Below, piece after piece: positions 46,891 through 58,055 of a stretch of DNA of 64,000 bases; within the stretch, counting starts at the first letter, position 1, and each line of letters begins with the position of its first letter. Origin of the DNA: Schistosoma mansoni (Eukaryota > Platyhelminthes > Trematoda > Strigeidida > Schistosomatidae); NCBI RefSeq assembly GCF_000237925.1, contig NC_031495.1, forward strand, positions 60,013,115 to 60,077,114. The letters are read 5' to 3'. The notes below the pieces were generated by a model. The model was not told where the DNA came from, made no database searches, and worked only from the letters and a program-made list of their open reading frames with translations. The translations under genes and the position numbers were made by a program.

Positions 46891-48603
46891 GTGTTCTACT
46901 GACCTTCTTTATACCGATGAAATAGAGTCAATCTCCATACATTTTATAAACGATATCAATACATTTTCTGCAAAAAATAGCGCTAAAATTTATTTGTTGA
47001 TTAAACAATAAATCAAATAATTGCTAAGTGAAAATAAAGAAAAAAACAAATTTATAAAATCAACTTCACTTTTTAATTAGATAACAATCCCAAACTATCT
47101 AATTATTTAGTCAGATTCACATTCAGGAAAACTTATATTTTTCAAACATAGAATTTTTATTCATTTGAAGGACTGTTTCATGCTGAAATTTTGTTTTGTT
47201 GTAGCTGTTTTTTTTCTTCTCATACTTATCATATCAACATCAGATTTTATAATATTTGACTACTAAAAAAAGTAATCATAACTGTGCTATGATTGGTTGA
47301 AATGAGATTGATATTATTATCATTATTACTATTGTTATGACTATTATTATTATTAATATAGGCTTAACAATTAAGGGGAAAGTTATCATTACAAACTAGA
47401 AAGCAAATAAATAATCATAAACATAATGACTTGTTCTCAAAGATTATATAAAATTATCTTATTTCTTGTATACTTATATTACTTATATAAATAAGAGTAA
47501 TGTGAACATAACGCGTGGAGAGTTGAAACTTTGATGAATAAATATAAGATGAGGATTGTTAATAAAATAATAAGATTTATATAATATTCTTTCCACTATT
47601 ACCATTATTGCTGTCATCATCATCATCGTCTAAATTGCTATTGATATCCTTGTATACTTGTCGTCAACATTATCATCATGTTCATTGAATACATTTATTC
47701 TACTATACCTTGGATAATTTGGATTTCAGGTAATGAAAAATTCTTAATAAATCTATTTATTTGTGATTTATTATGTTCACCATCTAACCCCAATAATACG
47801 ATACATTTCGAGTTTGAGAGATTTGTAAGTTATAGTCTCAAAGAAAGTTCAATCATATTTGTCATTTTCATAGACCTTTATACAAATTCGAGGCTTTCGG
47901 TAGATATTTTTGACTTTATGTTCCATATTATTCAGTTTTTTTTAATATGAAGGCATAAATCATTATAAATTTACCAACTACTTTGTTTAATCAACTGGAT
48001 AGCATTAACAGCATCCACACAAGATGTTGTAGCTGAAGTGGAGTAAATGAACCTGTAATTAGTTATTGATTTTATTAGATGAAACAAATTACTCCCCGAT
48101 GTTAAGAGTAACTTTAACAATTAAGTCTTAAATATTCATTAGTTAAGTGTAAGGTCACAAAGAAGGATCAGCGTTCACTTTCTTGTGTATGCATACTTGA
48201 ATAATTTGAATTACTATAAAGGGTTAACTTGCAGATTAGCCATACAAAAAAGAATGCTCTGTAAAGTCAGTATTCTATAGTTAGTAAAAAATTTCACACT
48301 ATTGTCAACCTATTAAAAATAATTTGTTTTTCTTTGTTGTTCTTTTCTTGATGTTTCCTTAATAAATTAGAGATTTTGGGATCCATATATGACACTGACA
48401 AATGTGTTACATCCTTCTTGTTTGCTATAAATCAATAATGATATAGATATCTTCACTGAAATAATGAAAAAACTGACTGACTAGATGATTCGATTTCGAA
48501 ATAATCGGAAACCATTTCGTTGAATAAATTAGTCATTAACTAAATATATATTTTAAAAAGTTAACAAATGTGATCTTGATATGTCATTGAATAAAATTAC
48601 TAC
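46891..48603. other. AT-rich non-coding stretch
   Basis: It contains an imperfect ATT-type triplet tract near 47310-47362. A 90-codon frame at 47678-47950 has no recognisable domain and is hydrophobic from AT bias, so it is not called. Confidence 0.45.
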
Positions 48604-49042
48604 ATAGGATAGGGGGTTTATTGAAATAATCAAATTTTCGTAGTTTTCATCAAGAACTAATCTTACTTAGAGAACCATTAAAACCTAAAAGCACAGACAA
48701 TTGTTTCATATTAGTATGGGACTGATCACCAGTTCATGTAACAGGAAAAAGAACGCGGGACCCTCGGTCTCGTACGCGAACATTAAACGAGCAATATTGT
48801 AAATTGATTGAATTAGACATGCGAGCTACTGGACGCCTGCTCATTTGTCTATACTTTAAGCGTTAGAGCGCAAAACCGAGGGTCCCAGGTTATTTTTCTT
48901 GTTGCATGAACTGTTGAGCAGTCCCATACTAATATTAAACAGTTGTCTAGTGCTTTCTGGTTTTCAGTGGTGCTCCAAGTAAGATTAGTTCTTGAACTAA
49001 ACTACGAAAATCTGACATTTTCTACAAACCGCCTATCCTATG
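48604..49042. repeat. Imperfect palindrome made of two head-to-head SINE copies
   Basis: The left arm (48604-48780) and right arm (48860-49042) are inverted copies. The outer ends are CATAGGATAGG and CCTATCCTATG, and ATTAGTATGGGACTG pairs with CAGTCCCATACTAAT. Each arm carries the tail and hammerhead remnant of the tRNA-headed SINE family, 3' ends outward. The loop of about 80 bases holds a decayed head (TGATTGAATTAGACATGCGA). The GAAA core is damaged in both arms. Confidence 0.75.
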
Positions 49043-49689
49043 TTGTCGTTTCAGTCAATAATATTTCAAAATTAAATTATACACTCTAAACGCGTTGATA
49101 AAACCTTCCAAACTTTAATAAAATTTGACAGATTACTAGTAATGCTTCAAATAATATTGTCTTGCAAAGTTGTTTCGTGTGGAAAATATTTTAAGTATAC
49201 ATTATACTGAGGGTAAAATATACACCTCCAACCGATTTATTTCTCACTTTAGTAAGTGAACTTTATTGTGTTATATGCAGACATCATTCACATCAATGGG
49301 CAACACTACTTTCCATCCCTTTTTATAAGTTAAATTTGAAAAAGAAACTGTTGTTAATTTTAGAAGGTAATAATAAGTATTACGTATGTACACAAATAAA
49401 CAATACAACTCAGTTAAGATATTCATTTCAATTTGTTAAAGTATGGATTGCATAGAAAAGCTAACAATGATATCTTTTGCTTAACAACTGGATCGTTTTT
49501 AGATAGGATTCATTTCAAATACCTCATCTGATTATTGATATAAGCTATGTTTAAACAGTACTATAATAAATTCATAGGTAAGGAAACAAGCTTTGAATAA
49601 AAGTTTTTTTCATGACCAATATCTAAAACTAACTAAAGACTAAGAACTTTTATTTCATTTTATCTTCATAAAACAATTATATCATCATA

Positions 49690-49885
49690 AGCAAAGATGG
49701 ATGGTGGCTAGCAGTGGAATCCAAGACGTGCGTTTCGTCTTATTTGGGACTCGTCAGCTGGATGTACCTGCATCTCAGATTTGATGTTCACCCTGGGACT
49801 CGCACCTTGTACCTTAGAGACTGACCAGTTGCAGTCCTAATAAATCGATGGGAAGATTCAAACAAACAATACTCAAGGAATTTAC
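49690..49885 (-). mobile_element. Sm-alpha-like SINE, composite copy
   Basis: On the minus strand the right end AACATCAAATCTGAGATGCA leads to a hammerhead at 49711-49770 and the terminal GCTAGCCACCATCCATCTTT. The adjoining segment 49823-49885 (GAGACTGACCAGTTGCAGTC and AAACAAACAATACTCAAGG) is the 5' part of the same family but in the opposite orientation. The tRNA-like centre with A and B boxes is missing. Confidence 0.7.
49711..49770 (-). ncRNA. Hammerhead ribozyme, Sm-alpha type
   Basis: Minus-strand reading gives stem I strand ATCCAG, core CTGACGA, stem II GTCC/AGAC round CAAATA with one mismatch, GAAA, short stem III ACG-CA-CGT and the GTC cleavage triplet. The second stem I strand is TTGGAT. 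All core bases known to be required are present, so self-cleavage is plausible. Schistosome Sm-alpha satellite DNA is known to encode active hammerheads. Confidence 0.78.
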
Positions 49886-50536
49886 TTAATAGGATTTTTT
49901 AAAAATACTCATTAAGATAGTTTTACTGTAATATAGTGTAATTCGGAGAGCATAGACGTTATTACGTAATGTCAACTCAAGAATTATTGAAAACTGGGAA
50001 AGGTTAGACAACTAGTGAACTGTAGTTAAAAAATATAAACTATTGGTTTTCTATCTGATTGTATTTTAGTCAATATTTGGTTTGATCTTGTGTATGATTG
50101 TGGTTGTCTCTTATCAAAGAGATGAATTTTAAGATGAAACAGTCACAAAAAGAATCAATCTGACATATATTTATGTGGGTTTCAATGAACAAAGTAATGA
50201 TCCAGTCCCATTTTTTTTGTAGAAGCGATACATGAGCTGCCATAATCAATGAGATATTCAAAAAAATGTAGAAATAACTGTCATAAAAACTTAGTTAACT
50301 ATTGAGCTAAGAGATTGTTTTTGTATTACTTTCATATCTTTCCATAAAAAATGTAATTATCACGATAAATTCAATAATTTGTTTGACAAGATCAAATCTA
50401 TTTACTTTGAAGGTTGTGACAAACAATTAATGCGAAAAATTCAGACAACCAATTAAATTTTCTAAAACTGTAAGATATTTGTTATCAGTCATTACCAATA
50501 TCTATCTGATCTGAAAGTTTACCTTAAAATATGTAC
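49886..50536. other. AT-rich non-coding stretch
   Basis: No feature was recognised. Confidence 0.45.
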
Positions 50537-50841
50537 TGTAGTTAAGAAGAACACTAGTTGGGGACAATCGAATGTAGTTTAGCACAACATTACAGAATAT
50601 CTCACTAAAATATGAGAATCATATAGTGAACAGTTAATTTACAAAATAACAATCAATTGTCTCAATTTGACTATTTCTTCTGAAAATATCCGTCCATAGT
50701 CTACGATTATAATTGTTCATGTATTTTCGTACCAATTAGGTGCCGTTCCTGTTCTCTCCTTATCGATCTTCTACTGAAATACATTCACTGCCCGACCATC
50801 ACCATATACTACTTATGTGGATATCAGTAAACCACACGACA
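50537..50841 (-). repeat. LTR-like repeat 2 (solo-LTR-like), copy d
   Basis: This 305-bp unit, TGTAGTTAAG...CCACACGACA, is the reverse complement family member of 13480-13773. Flanking tetramers GTAC and GGAC nearly match. It is an old, non-coding remnant of an LTR retroelement. Confidence 0.58.
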
Positions 50842-52639
50842 GGACTACTAAATTTTAAATAGTAGAGTGTTATTTTCTGTCAGTCTATTAGGTATATATG
50901 CATGTACTATCTACAGAATTCTGTTAACACCTCAGTGAAGTTTGTCCTAATGATGCTACAGCAAGAAAAAAAGAATGGAAGCGTTATAATGAAATTAATC
51001 AGTAAAGTGAACACATTATTTTAAAAAATAATCTCACCGATTAGCCTATACTGACACACTCACTATCATATACATATCATACATGCAGTAAATTTCGCAA
51101 AATAGACCTTGTCAGATTTTTAGAGAAATCATAAACTATCTAAAGAATTTAGATGTAACTTTGAAAATTTCACATTGAGTTGTGTAATACAATTCCGAGG
51201 CTTTCTTCATTGTTTTACATAACACTATCAGCTCATACTTCAGTTAAAGGTTAACATTTGAAAAAATTTGATACACAGATTCCATTAAAATTCCTTAGTT
51301 TAATACAAGCAGAATTGTTTTTCAAATGAATATTGACAATGTTGTGTAAAACTATAATAAAAGCTCAAAGAATGAAATACCATCAAAGAATTAACTTAAG
51401 CGACATATTTCTTCGCTACACTTCTGAGGCATTCATATTCACTACTTTCCAAAGTTCATTAAATTTATAAGTATTTCCTTCAGTTTATCTTTCAGTTTTA
51501 AGATCAGTAGAGGGAAATCAAATTTTTAAACAGATCAAAATGGAAATAAAACAAAACATTCTACAACCATAAAAAAATGACATAATATACATAGATATGT
51601 TTATACAAATAGATTTCGCGCAAAGAAGATGATAGATTTGATAATTGAATCAATGTAAATATACAGAAAGTAAACTAATAACATTGAATAGTGAAATCAT
51701 ATCAGTACCAATAAAATTTCTTTTACACAATGTAGGAAAAAGAATCATATATATATATAGTCAGTGAATATGAAAAGGCGTATAAATAATTGCTGGAGGC
51801 TAACTTCTTGGTTTCTTCAATTTGTAACTGTAGTGACAAAAAACTAAAAAAAAAATGGATATGCTTGTTTGTAGATTATTGTTACTATTGTATTTACAGT
51901 GGATTTCCTTTACATTTATTCTTTCATTTATACTCGATTCATTCTAATGATAAATAATTTATAGTATGTTAACTTTAGAATTTGTTTAAAATGTTTTGTT
52001 TTTATTGTACACAATGAATAATGATCAAATTTAATAGAGATGGTTTCATTTAAGTAGTATAAAGTATGGTTAGATTGTTTGTTAAAAAGTTCATCAATAT
52101 TGGTAGATTGTTTTCAAAGAAATAACTAACTTGAAATATAAACAGAGTATAGAAGTGTGATATAGCTCACTTTGTTCTAGCAAAAGTAATTACATAATCT
52201 TCTCTCATATTGCTTGTACAATTATTTAATTACTGATTATTTGTTATCTCATCTATTCTGGTTTGTACAACTAGAATTTCCACATATAAATAGATCCTAG
52301 TGATAATTCTATCTTCTGCATTCTAATTTTTTGTCTCCCCTTCACTAATGAAAATATGTTTTTAATCATATCATTCTTTTCAAAGTTCGGCTGTTTAAAG
52401 CGAACAAACAGAATTTTCCTAGAAAGAATTTATCTCATTCTGAAACATGTTTTATTTACTTTAATCAGAGTTACCGAGGGAACTAATGATAGATCACATA
52501 ATTCTTATGAGTTGTCAATGACATATTTTCGACACAGATACCACTTTCTTATCAAGCAAAAGTTTTACATTGAAATTTAGTAATTATGACTGAAAAATGT
52601 TACAAACTATCGAGTACCAAATAAATCAGCTTAGCCTTT
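50842..52639. other. AT-rich non-coding stretch
   Basis: No gene or repeat was recognised; only short AT-biased frames. Confidence 0.5.
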
Positions 52640-53208
52640 TATTTTCGATAATATTTATGTACACAGCCCACAAAATGCCCTGGCACAGCCCCCAAAATGA
52701 TCTGGTACGGCCGAGAGTGGGGAGAGTCCGCTGTCCCTCTCAAAATGCTCTCACATAGCCACGCGAAGATATAGCCTCTGCCAGGGAAGTCCTACTCGCT
52801 GCCTTCTCACACCAGGGGTGTTGTTTACGAAATTGAGACGACGAAAACCGAATTTCCGGCGCTTTAACCGGGTTGGTGGACACGGAGGGTCCACCTAGGG
52901 GAGTTGGAAAACACTGATTCCAAACCAATGTTGCTCATGGGCTCCAGTATCCTGAGGGAACAAATGGCGTATGAACCAATTGTTGGTCACCGGCTAACAT
53001 GGGACTGCATCTCCTGACGATGCTCCACTGTCTTGTGGATCAGACCTTTAGGTTAAAGGCTCCGGGTGTGGCCCCCTAAGAAAACCACCTGTTTCAGTTT
53101 GGGCACCCGGGCAGTATCACAGCCCTCACACAAATCGAATGAGATTTGTGTGGCGCATATATATCTGGTGCTTCCTTGTACCAATATTTATGTGTATAAA
53201 TAAATAAA
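52640..53208 (+). repeat. Non-coding dispersed repeat C, copy 2
   Basis: The GC-rich counterpart of 9600-10130. GGGTTGGTGGACACGGAGGG, CATGGGCTCCAGTATCC and GTGTGGCGCATATATATCTG correspond in order. The end TTGTACCAATATTTATGTG is followed by AAATAAA and a CA run. It keeps more CpG than copy 1, so it looks younger. No shared coding frame exists, and the family is not one I can name. Confidence 0.7.
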
Positions 53209-53464
53209 GCACACACACACATGCACCTCGGTTTCAATTAATAATGAACGGATAAAAAAACATCGTAGATAAGTTAAAAGATTTAAAGATCCTCATGAAA
53301 ATCTGGTGAAAACGTTTTATATTTTTTGGTGATTTTACAAAATGGAAGTACTTATTTTTTAGGTTTTTTTCTAATATAGAAAAGTCTAAGAGCAATAATG
53401 TTATTTTTTTGCAGTTGAATTTTTCTATTGTAATGATTATTAAATAAATTTCTTTATTTTTCAT

Positions 53465-55545
53465 GTTAGTGAAGAAGCATAGGCCACCCACCAACTCTCT
53501 CCATCCAACTCGGTTTCGGATAATTCTTTCCACTTCTTTCCAGATGCTATTCATCCTTTTCATGTCTACTTCCACTTCCCGACACAGTGTGTTCTTTGAC
53601 CTTCGTCCAGTCCGTTTCCAAGTTAGCGCTTGCCTCGTGATTTAGTGTGACGGTCTCTGTAATGTATATCATATCAACCTCCAAAATCCTTTCCTAATTT
53701 CCTCTTCACATCGAAGTTGGTTTGCTCTCTCTCATAGTAGGTTGTTTCTGATAATATCCGACCAACAGACATTGAGTATGTTACGTAAACAATTATTTAT
53801 AAATACTTGTACATGTTTGATGATGATTGTAGTCGTTCTCCAAGTTTCAGCTCTGTACAGTAGAACTGACTATCTTGACTTTCGTATAGAATATTCTCAC
53901 TTTGATATTAGTTGAGAGACAGTTGTTTTGAGTTCCATATGTTCTTCAATAGTTCCTCGAAGTATTCTGCCCATCTGTTCCTCCGTTCTTGAATCTCAGT
54001 GATTGCCTTGCCTTCTTTGTACTTGACCAGTTTCTCTGGCTTACTATGTTTGCCTACCAGTTTCTCCGTCATGTCATATAGTTGTCTTATATCTCCTTCT
54101 GTTGCAGCTTTCTCTAATGTTGTCACTAGGTCTTCCAAATATTTATGCTTGTAAGCTGTAATCCCCCTCTCCACTTGTTTGTTTGCTTCTGTGTATCCAA
54201 CTTGGGCTTTGAATTCCTCTACTCGTGTTCGACTGTTGTTAATTTCTATCTCCTTGTTCTTCTTCCTTTGTTGAATCCAAAACAAGGTTTACATAGAGAT
54301 GCATTCCTTATGATGATGCTTGTTGCGACCCAGAACCTCCTGACACGTTGGAGTTAGTGCTTCTCTGATCCATTTTCAGTTGTTCCCTATAGTAATTTAT
54401 TCTTCTTTGAGTAGATTATGTAAGGGTTGGAACCTGTTGTTGAGTGCTATGTTGAATTCGTTGATTTTATCAGTATTTGGAAGGAAGTCTATATTGAACC
54501 TTTGTACCGCTGTTTCCACACATGTCCAATGTTTCTTTAGCTTCAGTTTGATCTTGGCAACCACGAGTTAGTGGTGATGTGAATCTATGTGAGGTCCTCT
54601 CCTGGTTCTCATGTCTTCCGTTGACCTTGTGAAGTCGTTAATGATGCAAATCTGGTCTATCTGGTTCTCCATGGTGTGGTCCGGCGATACCCTTCTAGCT
54701 TTGTGTGTTCGTTTATACGGGAATGTTGTGTCCCTAGTTGAAGGCACACAGGTTTGCGAATCTCTCGCTTTTGTCGTTCCTTTTTCCTAGTCAGTTCATG
54801 TCGTCCCATGATATCTTCATATCAGGTGTTGTCCACTCCAACTTTGGCGTTTAAGTCTCCCATCAGGGTGATCAAGTTATTTTGTGGGCACTTCTCTATG
54901 ATTGATTGCATTCTCTCGTAAAAAAGGATGTTTATCGTCGTCATTACTATCATTGGTGGGTGCATAACATTGGATGACCTTCATTGTGATCCCACCTTCT
55001 GTGTTTTAAAGGATGGTTTGATGACACTGGATTCATGTGATTCCCATCATATAAGTGCGTTATTTGCTTCTTTGGATAGCATCAGATCAACTCTTTTAGT
55101 GTGTGGAGCATTTAACTCTACGTGACCAGAGTACAGCAGCACCTCTCCCGTACCTAACCTTTTCTGTTCAGCTTGGATCCAATGAGTTTCATTTATCCCG
55201 AGCACCGTCAGATTGTATCTCCTCCTTTCTGTAAGTATTTGATTGATCCTCCCGGTCTACCACATTGTTCAAACATTCCATGTCCTCATATTAACTGTTG
55301 CTCTGGTTATTAGAAAAGGTATCGACCTTGTGACTTCCGAAGAATTACGGTTTTCACCATGAGGCATCATAATTCTTCCTTGAACTCGAAGGACAGAGTT
55401 TAAATAGTTTTGTTTGTTTATTATAGTTAGCGTATTTTTAACAAGCTTGTTCTGTACGTGATGAGGTTTCTGACCTCATATCCAACCCTCCTCCTTTGTA
55501 TAGGCTTGGGACTGGCAGTTGTCCTAGAAGAACAACAGGCGGAGT
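53465..55545 (-). mobile_element. RTE-clade LINE (SR2-like), both ends present, core deleted
   Basis: On the minus strand it starts with the 5' motif (reverse of AACAGGCGGAGTT at 55545). It continues through a decayed endonuclease (55330-54790) and a linker frame at 54285-53948 (EEFKAQVGYTEANKQVERGI, AEYFEELL). It then jumps to the C-terminal text NIWNSKQLSLN and the 3' segment. The whole reverse-transcriptase core is missing at about 53948, with a short GAA microhomology at the junction. The far 3' tail with GTAA repeats is not evident. Confidence 0.8.
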
Positions 55546-56475
55546 TCTGAAAGAGGTAGACTAGATTTTATAAAACCAGTATAAACTTAAAATTTATTAG
55601 TTTTTATTTACTACTTCTAATTAACTCTAGTCAACAAGTTGCATAGATATTATTAATTATAATCTATTACCGGTGTAAGTATCATTACTAAGTATCTGAA
55701 CTATATATTTACAAAGTAATCATCTTATAGAACAAGTATGTTTTTCAACATACACTAGTAATAAACTCATAGATCCTTTACATTTGGTTGAAGTGACTAT
55801 TGATCTTTCATTCAAGCGTATTAGGTCTTACATGTGAGGATATATATATACACTAATTATTACATAAATTGACAAATATACGGATGTCTAGAGATCATTT
55901 TTTTACATATTAAACATGCTATGTCAAAGATACTTTAATAAACTATGCCAATAATTTATAAATCTATCTACATAATATAAACTAACATATAGAAAGCTAC
56001 ATTGTAGAGAAATGGAGAATTTAATAAGGCTATTCTAGAAATTCACTTATCTTCATATACAATTACATATATTCATGTAATGTAATATATAGGGTCTTGA
56101 TTACAAGAAATTTTATTTGTAAAGTGAGAACCATTTGTAATTTAAATATGTAGCTTATTCCGATGAAATTGTATTTGATATTTAGGATATCTTTGTTAAC
56201 ACTCAGTTCTAACAAAGATTAACTTCATATCGGTGAAATCTTTGTGTCATGACTATTATTACTTGATAAGTGAAGTACTGTACAAGAAAGCATAAATTCA
56301 TTGGATCCATTCAAATACCAATAATCATCTGAAATATTGGGAATAAATGTTCTCATGAAATAATACCTTTCATTAATGTTATTACTTTATGAGAATAGAA
56401 GTTTTTTTTTAATTCACATATGCAACATTGGCTTTACTGACGTTTTGTTTCAAAGAATCAATTTTGTTTTTTTTA
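55546..56475. other. AT-rich non-coding stretch
   Basis: No feature was recognised. Confidence 0.5.
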
Positions 56476-56575
56476 AAGTTGAAATCATGAGTCAATTGAA
56501 GCTAGACCACCATGAAAAACATGGAAGCACTGGACGGCCGTTTCGTCCTACTGTGGGACTCCTCAGCAGTCTTGA
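56476..56575 (-). mobile_element. tRNA-headed SINE family, 5'-truncated copy with hammerhead
   Basis: Only the hammerhead and the tail (TGGTGGTCTAGCTTCAATTG, ACTCATGATTTCAACTTTAA, A-run) are present on the minus strand. The tail sequence is the least decayed of the family here and serves as its reference. Confidence 0.75.
56525..56572 (-). ncRNA. Hammerhead ribozyme, second SINE family
   Basis: Minus-strand reading: ACTG, core CTGAGGA, stem II GTCC/GGAC round CACAGTA, GAAA, stem III ACGG-CCGT, GTC cleavage triplet, then CAGT. The core and stem II are perfect. Stem I is only about four base pairs because the copy is truncated right at its 5' strand; longer pairing (GCACTG/CAGTGC) is possible in fuller copies. 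Sequence in stems II loop and III differs from the Sm-alpha type at 49711. Confidence 0.68.
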
Positions 56576-56783
56576 TTTTGTTTTGATTGTCTTGGTTTTT
56601 GATAAACGACAATGTGAAAAGAGTTATTTTAATTTATTCCAAATATTTAAATCCTGAAACCCACAATGAGCCATATTACTCAAAGACATTTAAGTAAAAT
56701 TATGGTGAAAATCTTAAGTATCCAGTTCTTAATTATTATTCTTAATTAAAAACCATACTAATTATGAAAAGATTGAGATACAA

Positions 56784-57100
56784 CAAACAAAGATGAATAG
56801 TGGCTAGCAGTACAATCCAGTACGCGCGTTTCGTCCTATTTGGGACTCGTCAGCTCGATGTACCTGCATCCCAGAGTTGATGTCCACTCTTGGACTCGAA
56901 CACAGTAACTTTCCCTTCAAACGCCATCGCGTTATCCACTCAGCTAATGAGTCCTGATAGCCACTTGCTTTTACAATGAGGTGAAGTTTAAATTCACTTA
57001 GTATTGTTTGTTTGAATCTTCCCATTGATGTTTAGGACTGCAACTGATCAGTCTCTAATTGGCATATATGCATACTGTGTGTATTGCCTCGATATAGCCT
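56784..57100 (-). mobile_element. Sm-alpha-like SINE, near-complete
   Basis: On the minus strand the element starts with GGCTATATCGAGGCAATAC (57099). It passes a tRNA-like Pol III promoter with A box TTAGCTGAGTGG near 56945 and B box GTTCGAGTCC near 56900. It then reaches the hammerhead at 56807-56867 and ends GCTAGCCACTATTCATCTTT. Box spacing fits a tRNA-derived promoter. It encodes no protein, and movement would need LINE enzymes. Its first 108 bp are mirrored by 57128-57235. Confidence 0.8.
56807..56867 (-). ncRNA. Hammerhead ribozyme, Sm-alpha type
   Basis: Minus-strand reading: stem I strand ATCGAG, core CTGACGA, perfect stem II GTCC/GGAC round CAAATA, GAAA, stem III ACG-CG-CGT and cleavage triplet GTA in place of GTC. 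Hammerheads accept A, C or U at the cut position, so this change is tolerated. Stem I has one mismatch against CTGGAT. Activity is plausible but untested. Confidence 0.76.
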
Positions 57101-57235
57101 TAATTCACAAGTATTATAAGCAAAGATGGCTATATCGAGGCAATACGCACAGTATGCACATATGCCAACTAGAGACTGACCAGTTGCAGTCCGAAACATT
57201 AATGAGAAGATCCAAACAAATAATACCAAGTGAAT
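56992..57235. repeat. Near-perfect inverted repeat, 108-bp arms, 28-bp loop
   Basis: Arms 56992-57099 and 57128-57235 are the 5' part of Sm-alpha-like elements in head-to-head orientation. ATTCACTTAGTATTGTTTG mirrors CAAATAATACCAAGTGAAT and GCCTCGATATAGCC mirrors GGCTATATCGAGGC. Transcribed, this would form a long hairpin. The right-hand copy has no promoter boxes or ribozyme after it. Confidence 0.9.
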
Positions 57236-57239
57236 GCAT

Positions 57240-58055
57240 TACTGTTTGTTCGCTCTTTTTTTGTGGGGGAAGGTAGATATGTATAATAAATATTAAATAA
57301 TATGGTTTTATCGTTTTATTTATCTCTGACATACTTATTATTCTTATCAGTCCATTATCAATTTTAATGAACATTTCTGATTTTTAAAAAATATTGTATA
57401 CTATCGAAATACTTTTATTTTTTCAAATGCTTATTCCCTGTTTCAGCTTTAATCAACTACACAAATACCATGTAATTAGATACAAACCTACATGTACAGT
57501 TTAAGTTGATTCAATGAAAAGTAAAAAAACAAAAATAAAAAAAACATGGTAAAGACTGATTTTTTATTTGGACAAATACTAATTATATCCATAACATAGT
57601 ATTGTAAAATACTAATCAGAAAGGTAATGATAACTTCTATTAGCTAATTATTCAACAGCTAAATATAATTAGTGAATAATCTTTGTATATCAGTAAGGAA
57701 TCGAATATTAATTGTTCCTTGATAATGTGTCTATATCAGTAACCATCGTTAATTAAATTTATAGTCGGGCTTAGAATACTACGGTTACCCTAACATCAAA
57801 ATAAATTATTCCTCAATATAACGAAAAATTAAAATAGACAGATTTCAGCAAAGTCACCTATTTTAGTATGGTTATTATCAAAAAGAACGGTTTAAAGTAC
57901 CCACTTAAATAATCTTTTTCTATTTTCTGATGTATAGAGGAAACTATCTTGTTTATTTAACTTGCATTAGGAGATAGCAATGAGATAATTAGATAACTTA
58001 TGTTTGTTCCTTGAAGTCTTAATTTTCGAAAATGAATTTTAAAAAAACCTATGAC
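57240..58055. other. AT-rich non-coding stretch
   Basis: No feature was recognised. Confidence 0.5.

Noticed and set aside
47678-47950. 90-codon hydrophobic frame as a membrane protein exon
   Set aside because: Residue content (Ile, Phe, Leu, Ser) is what AT-rich non-coding DNA gives, and there is no domain.
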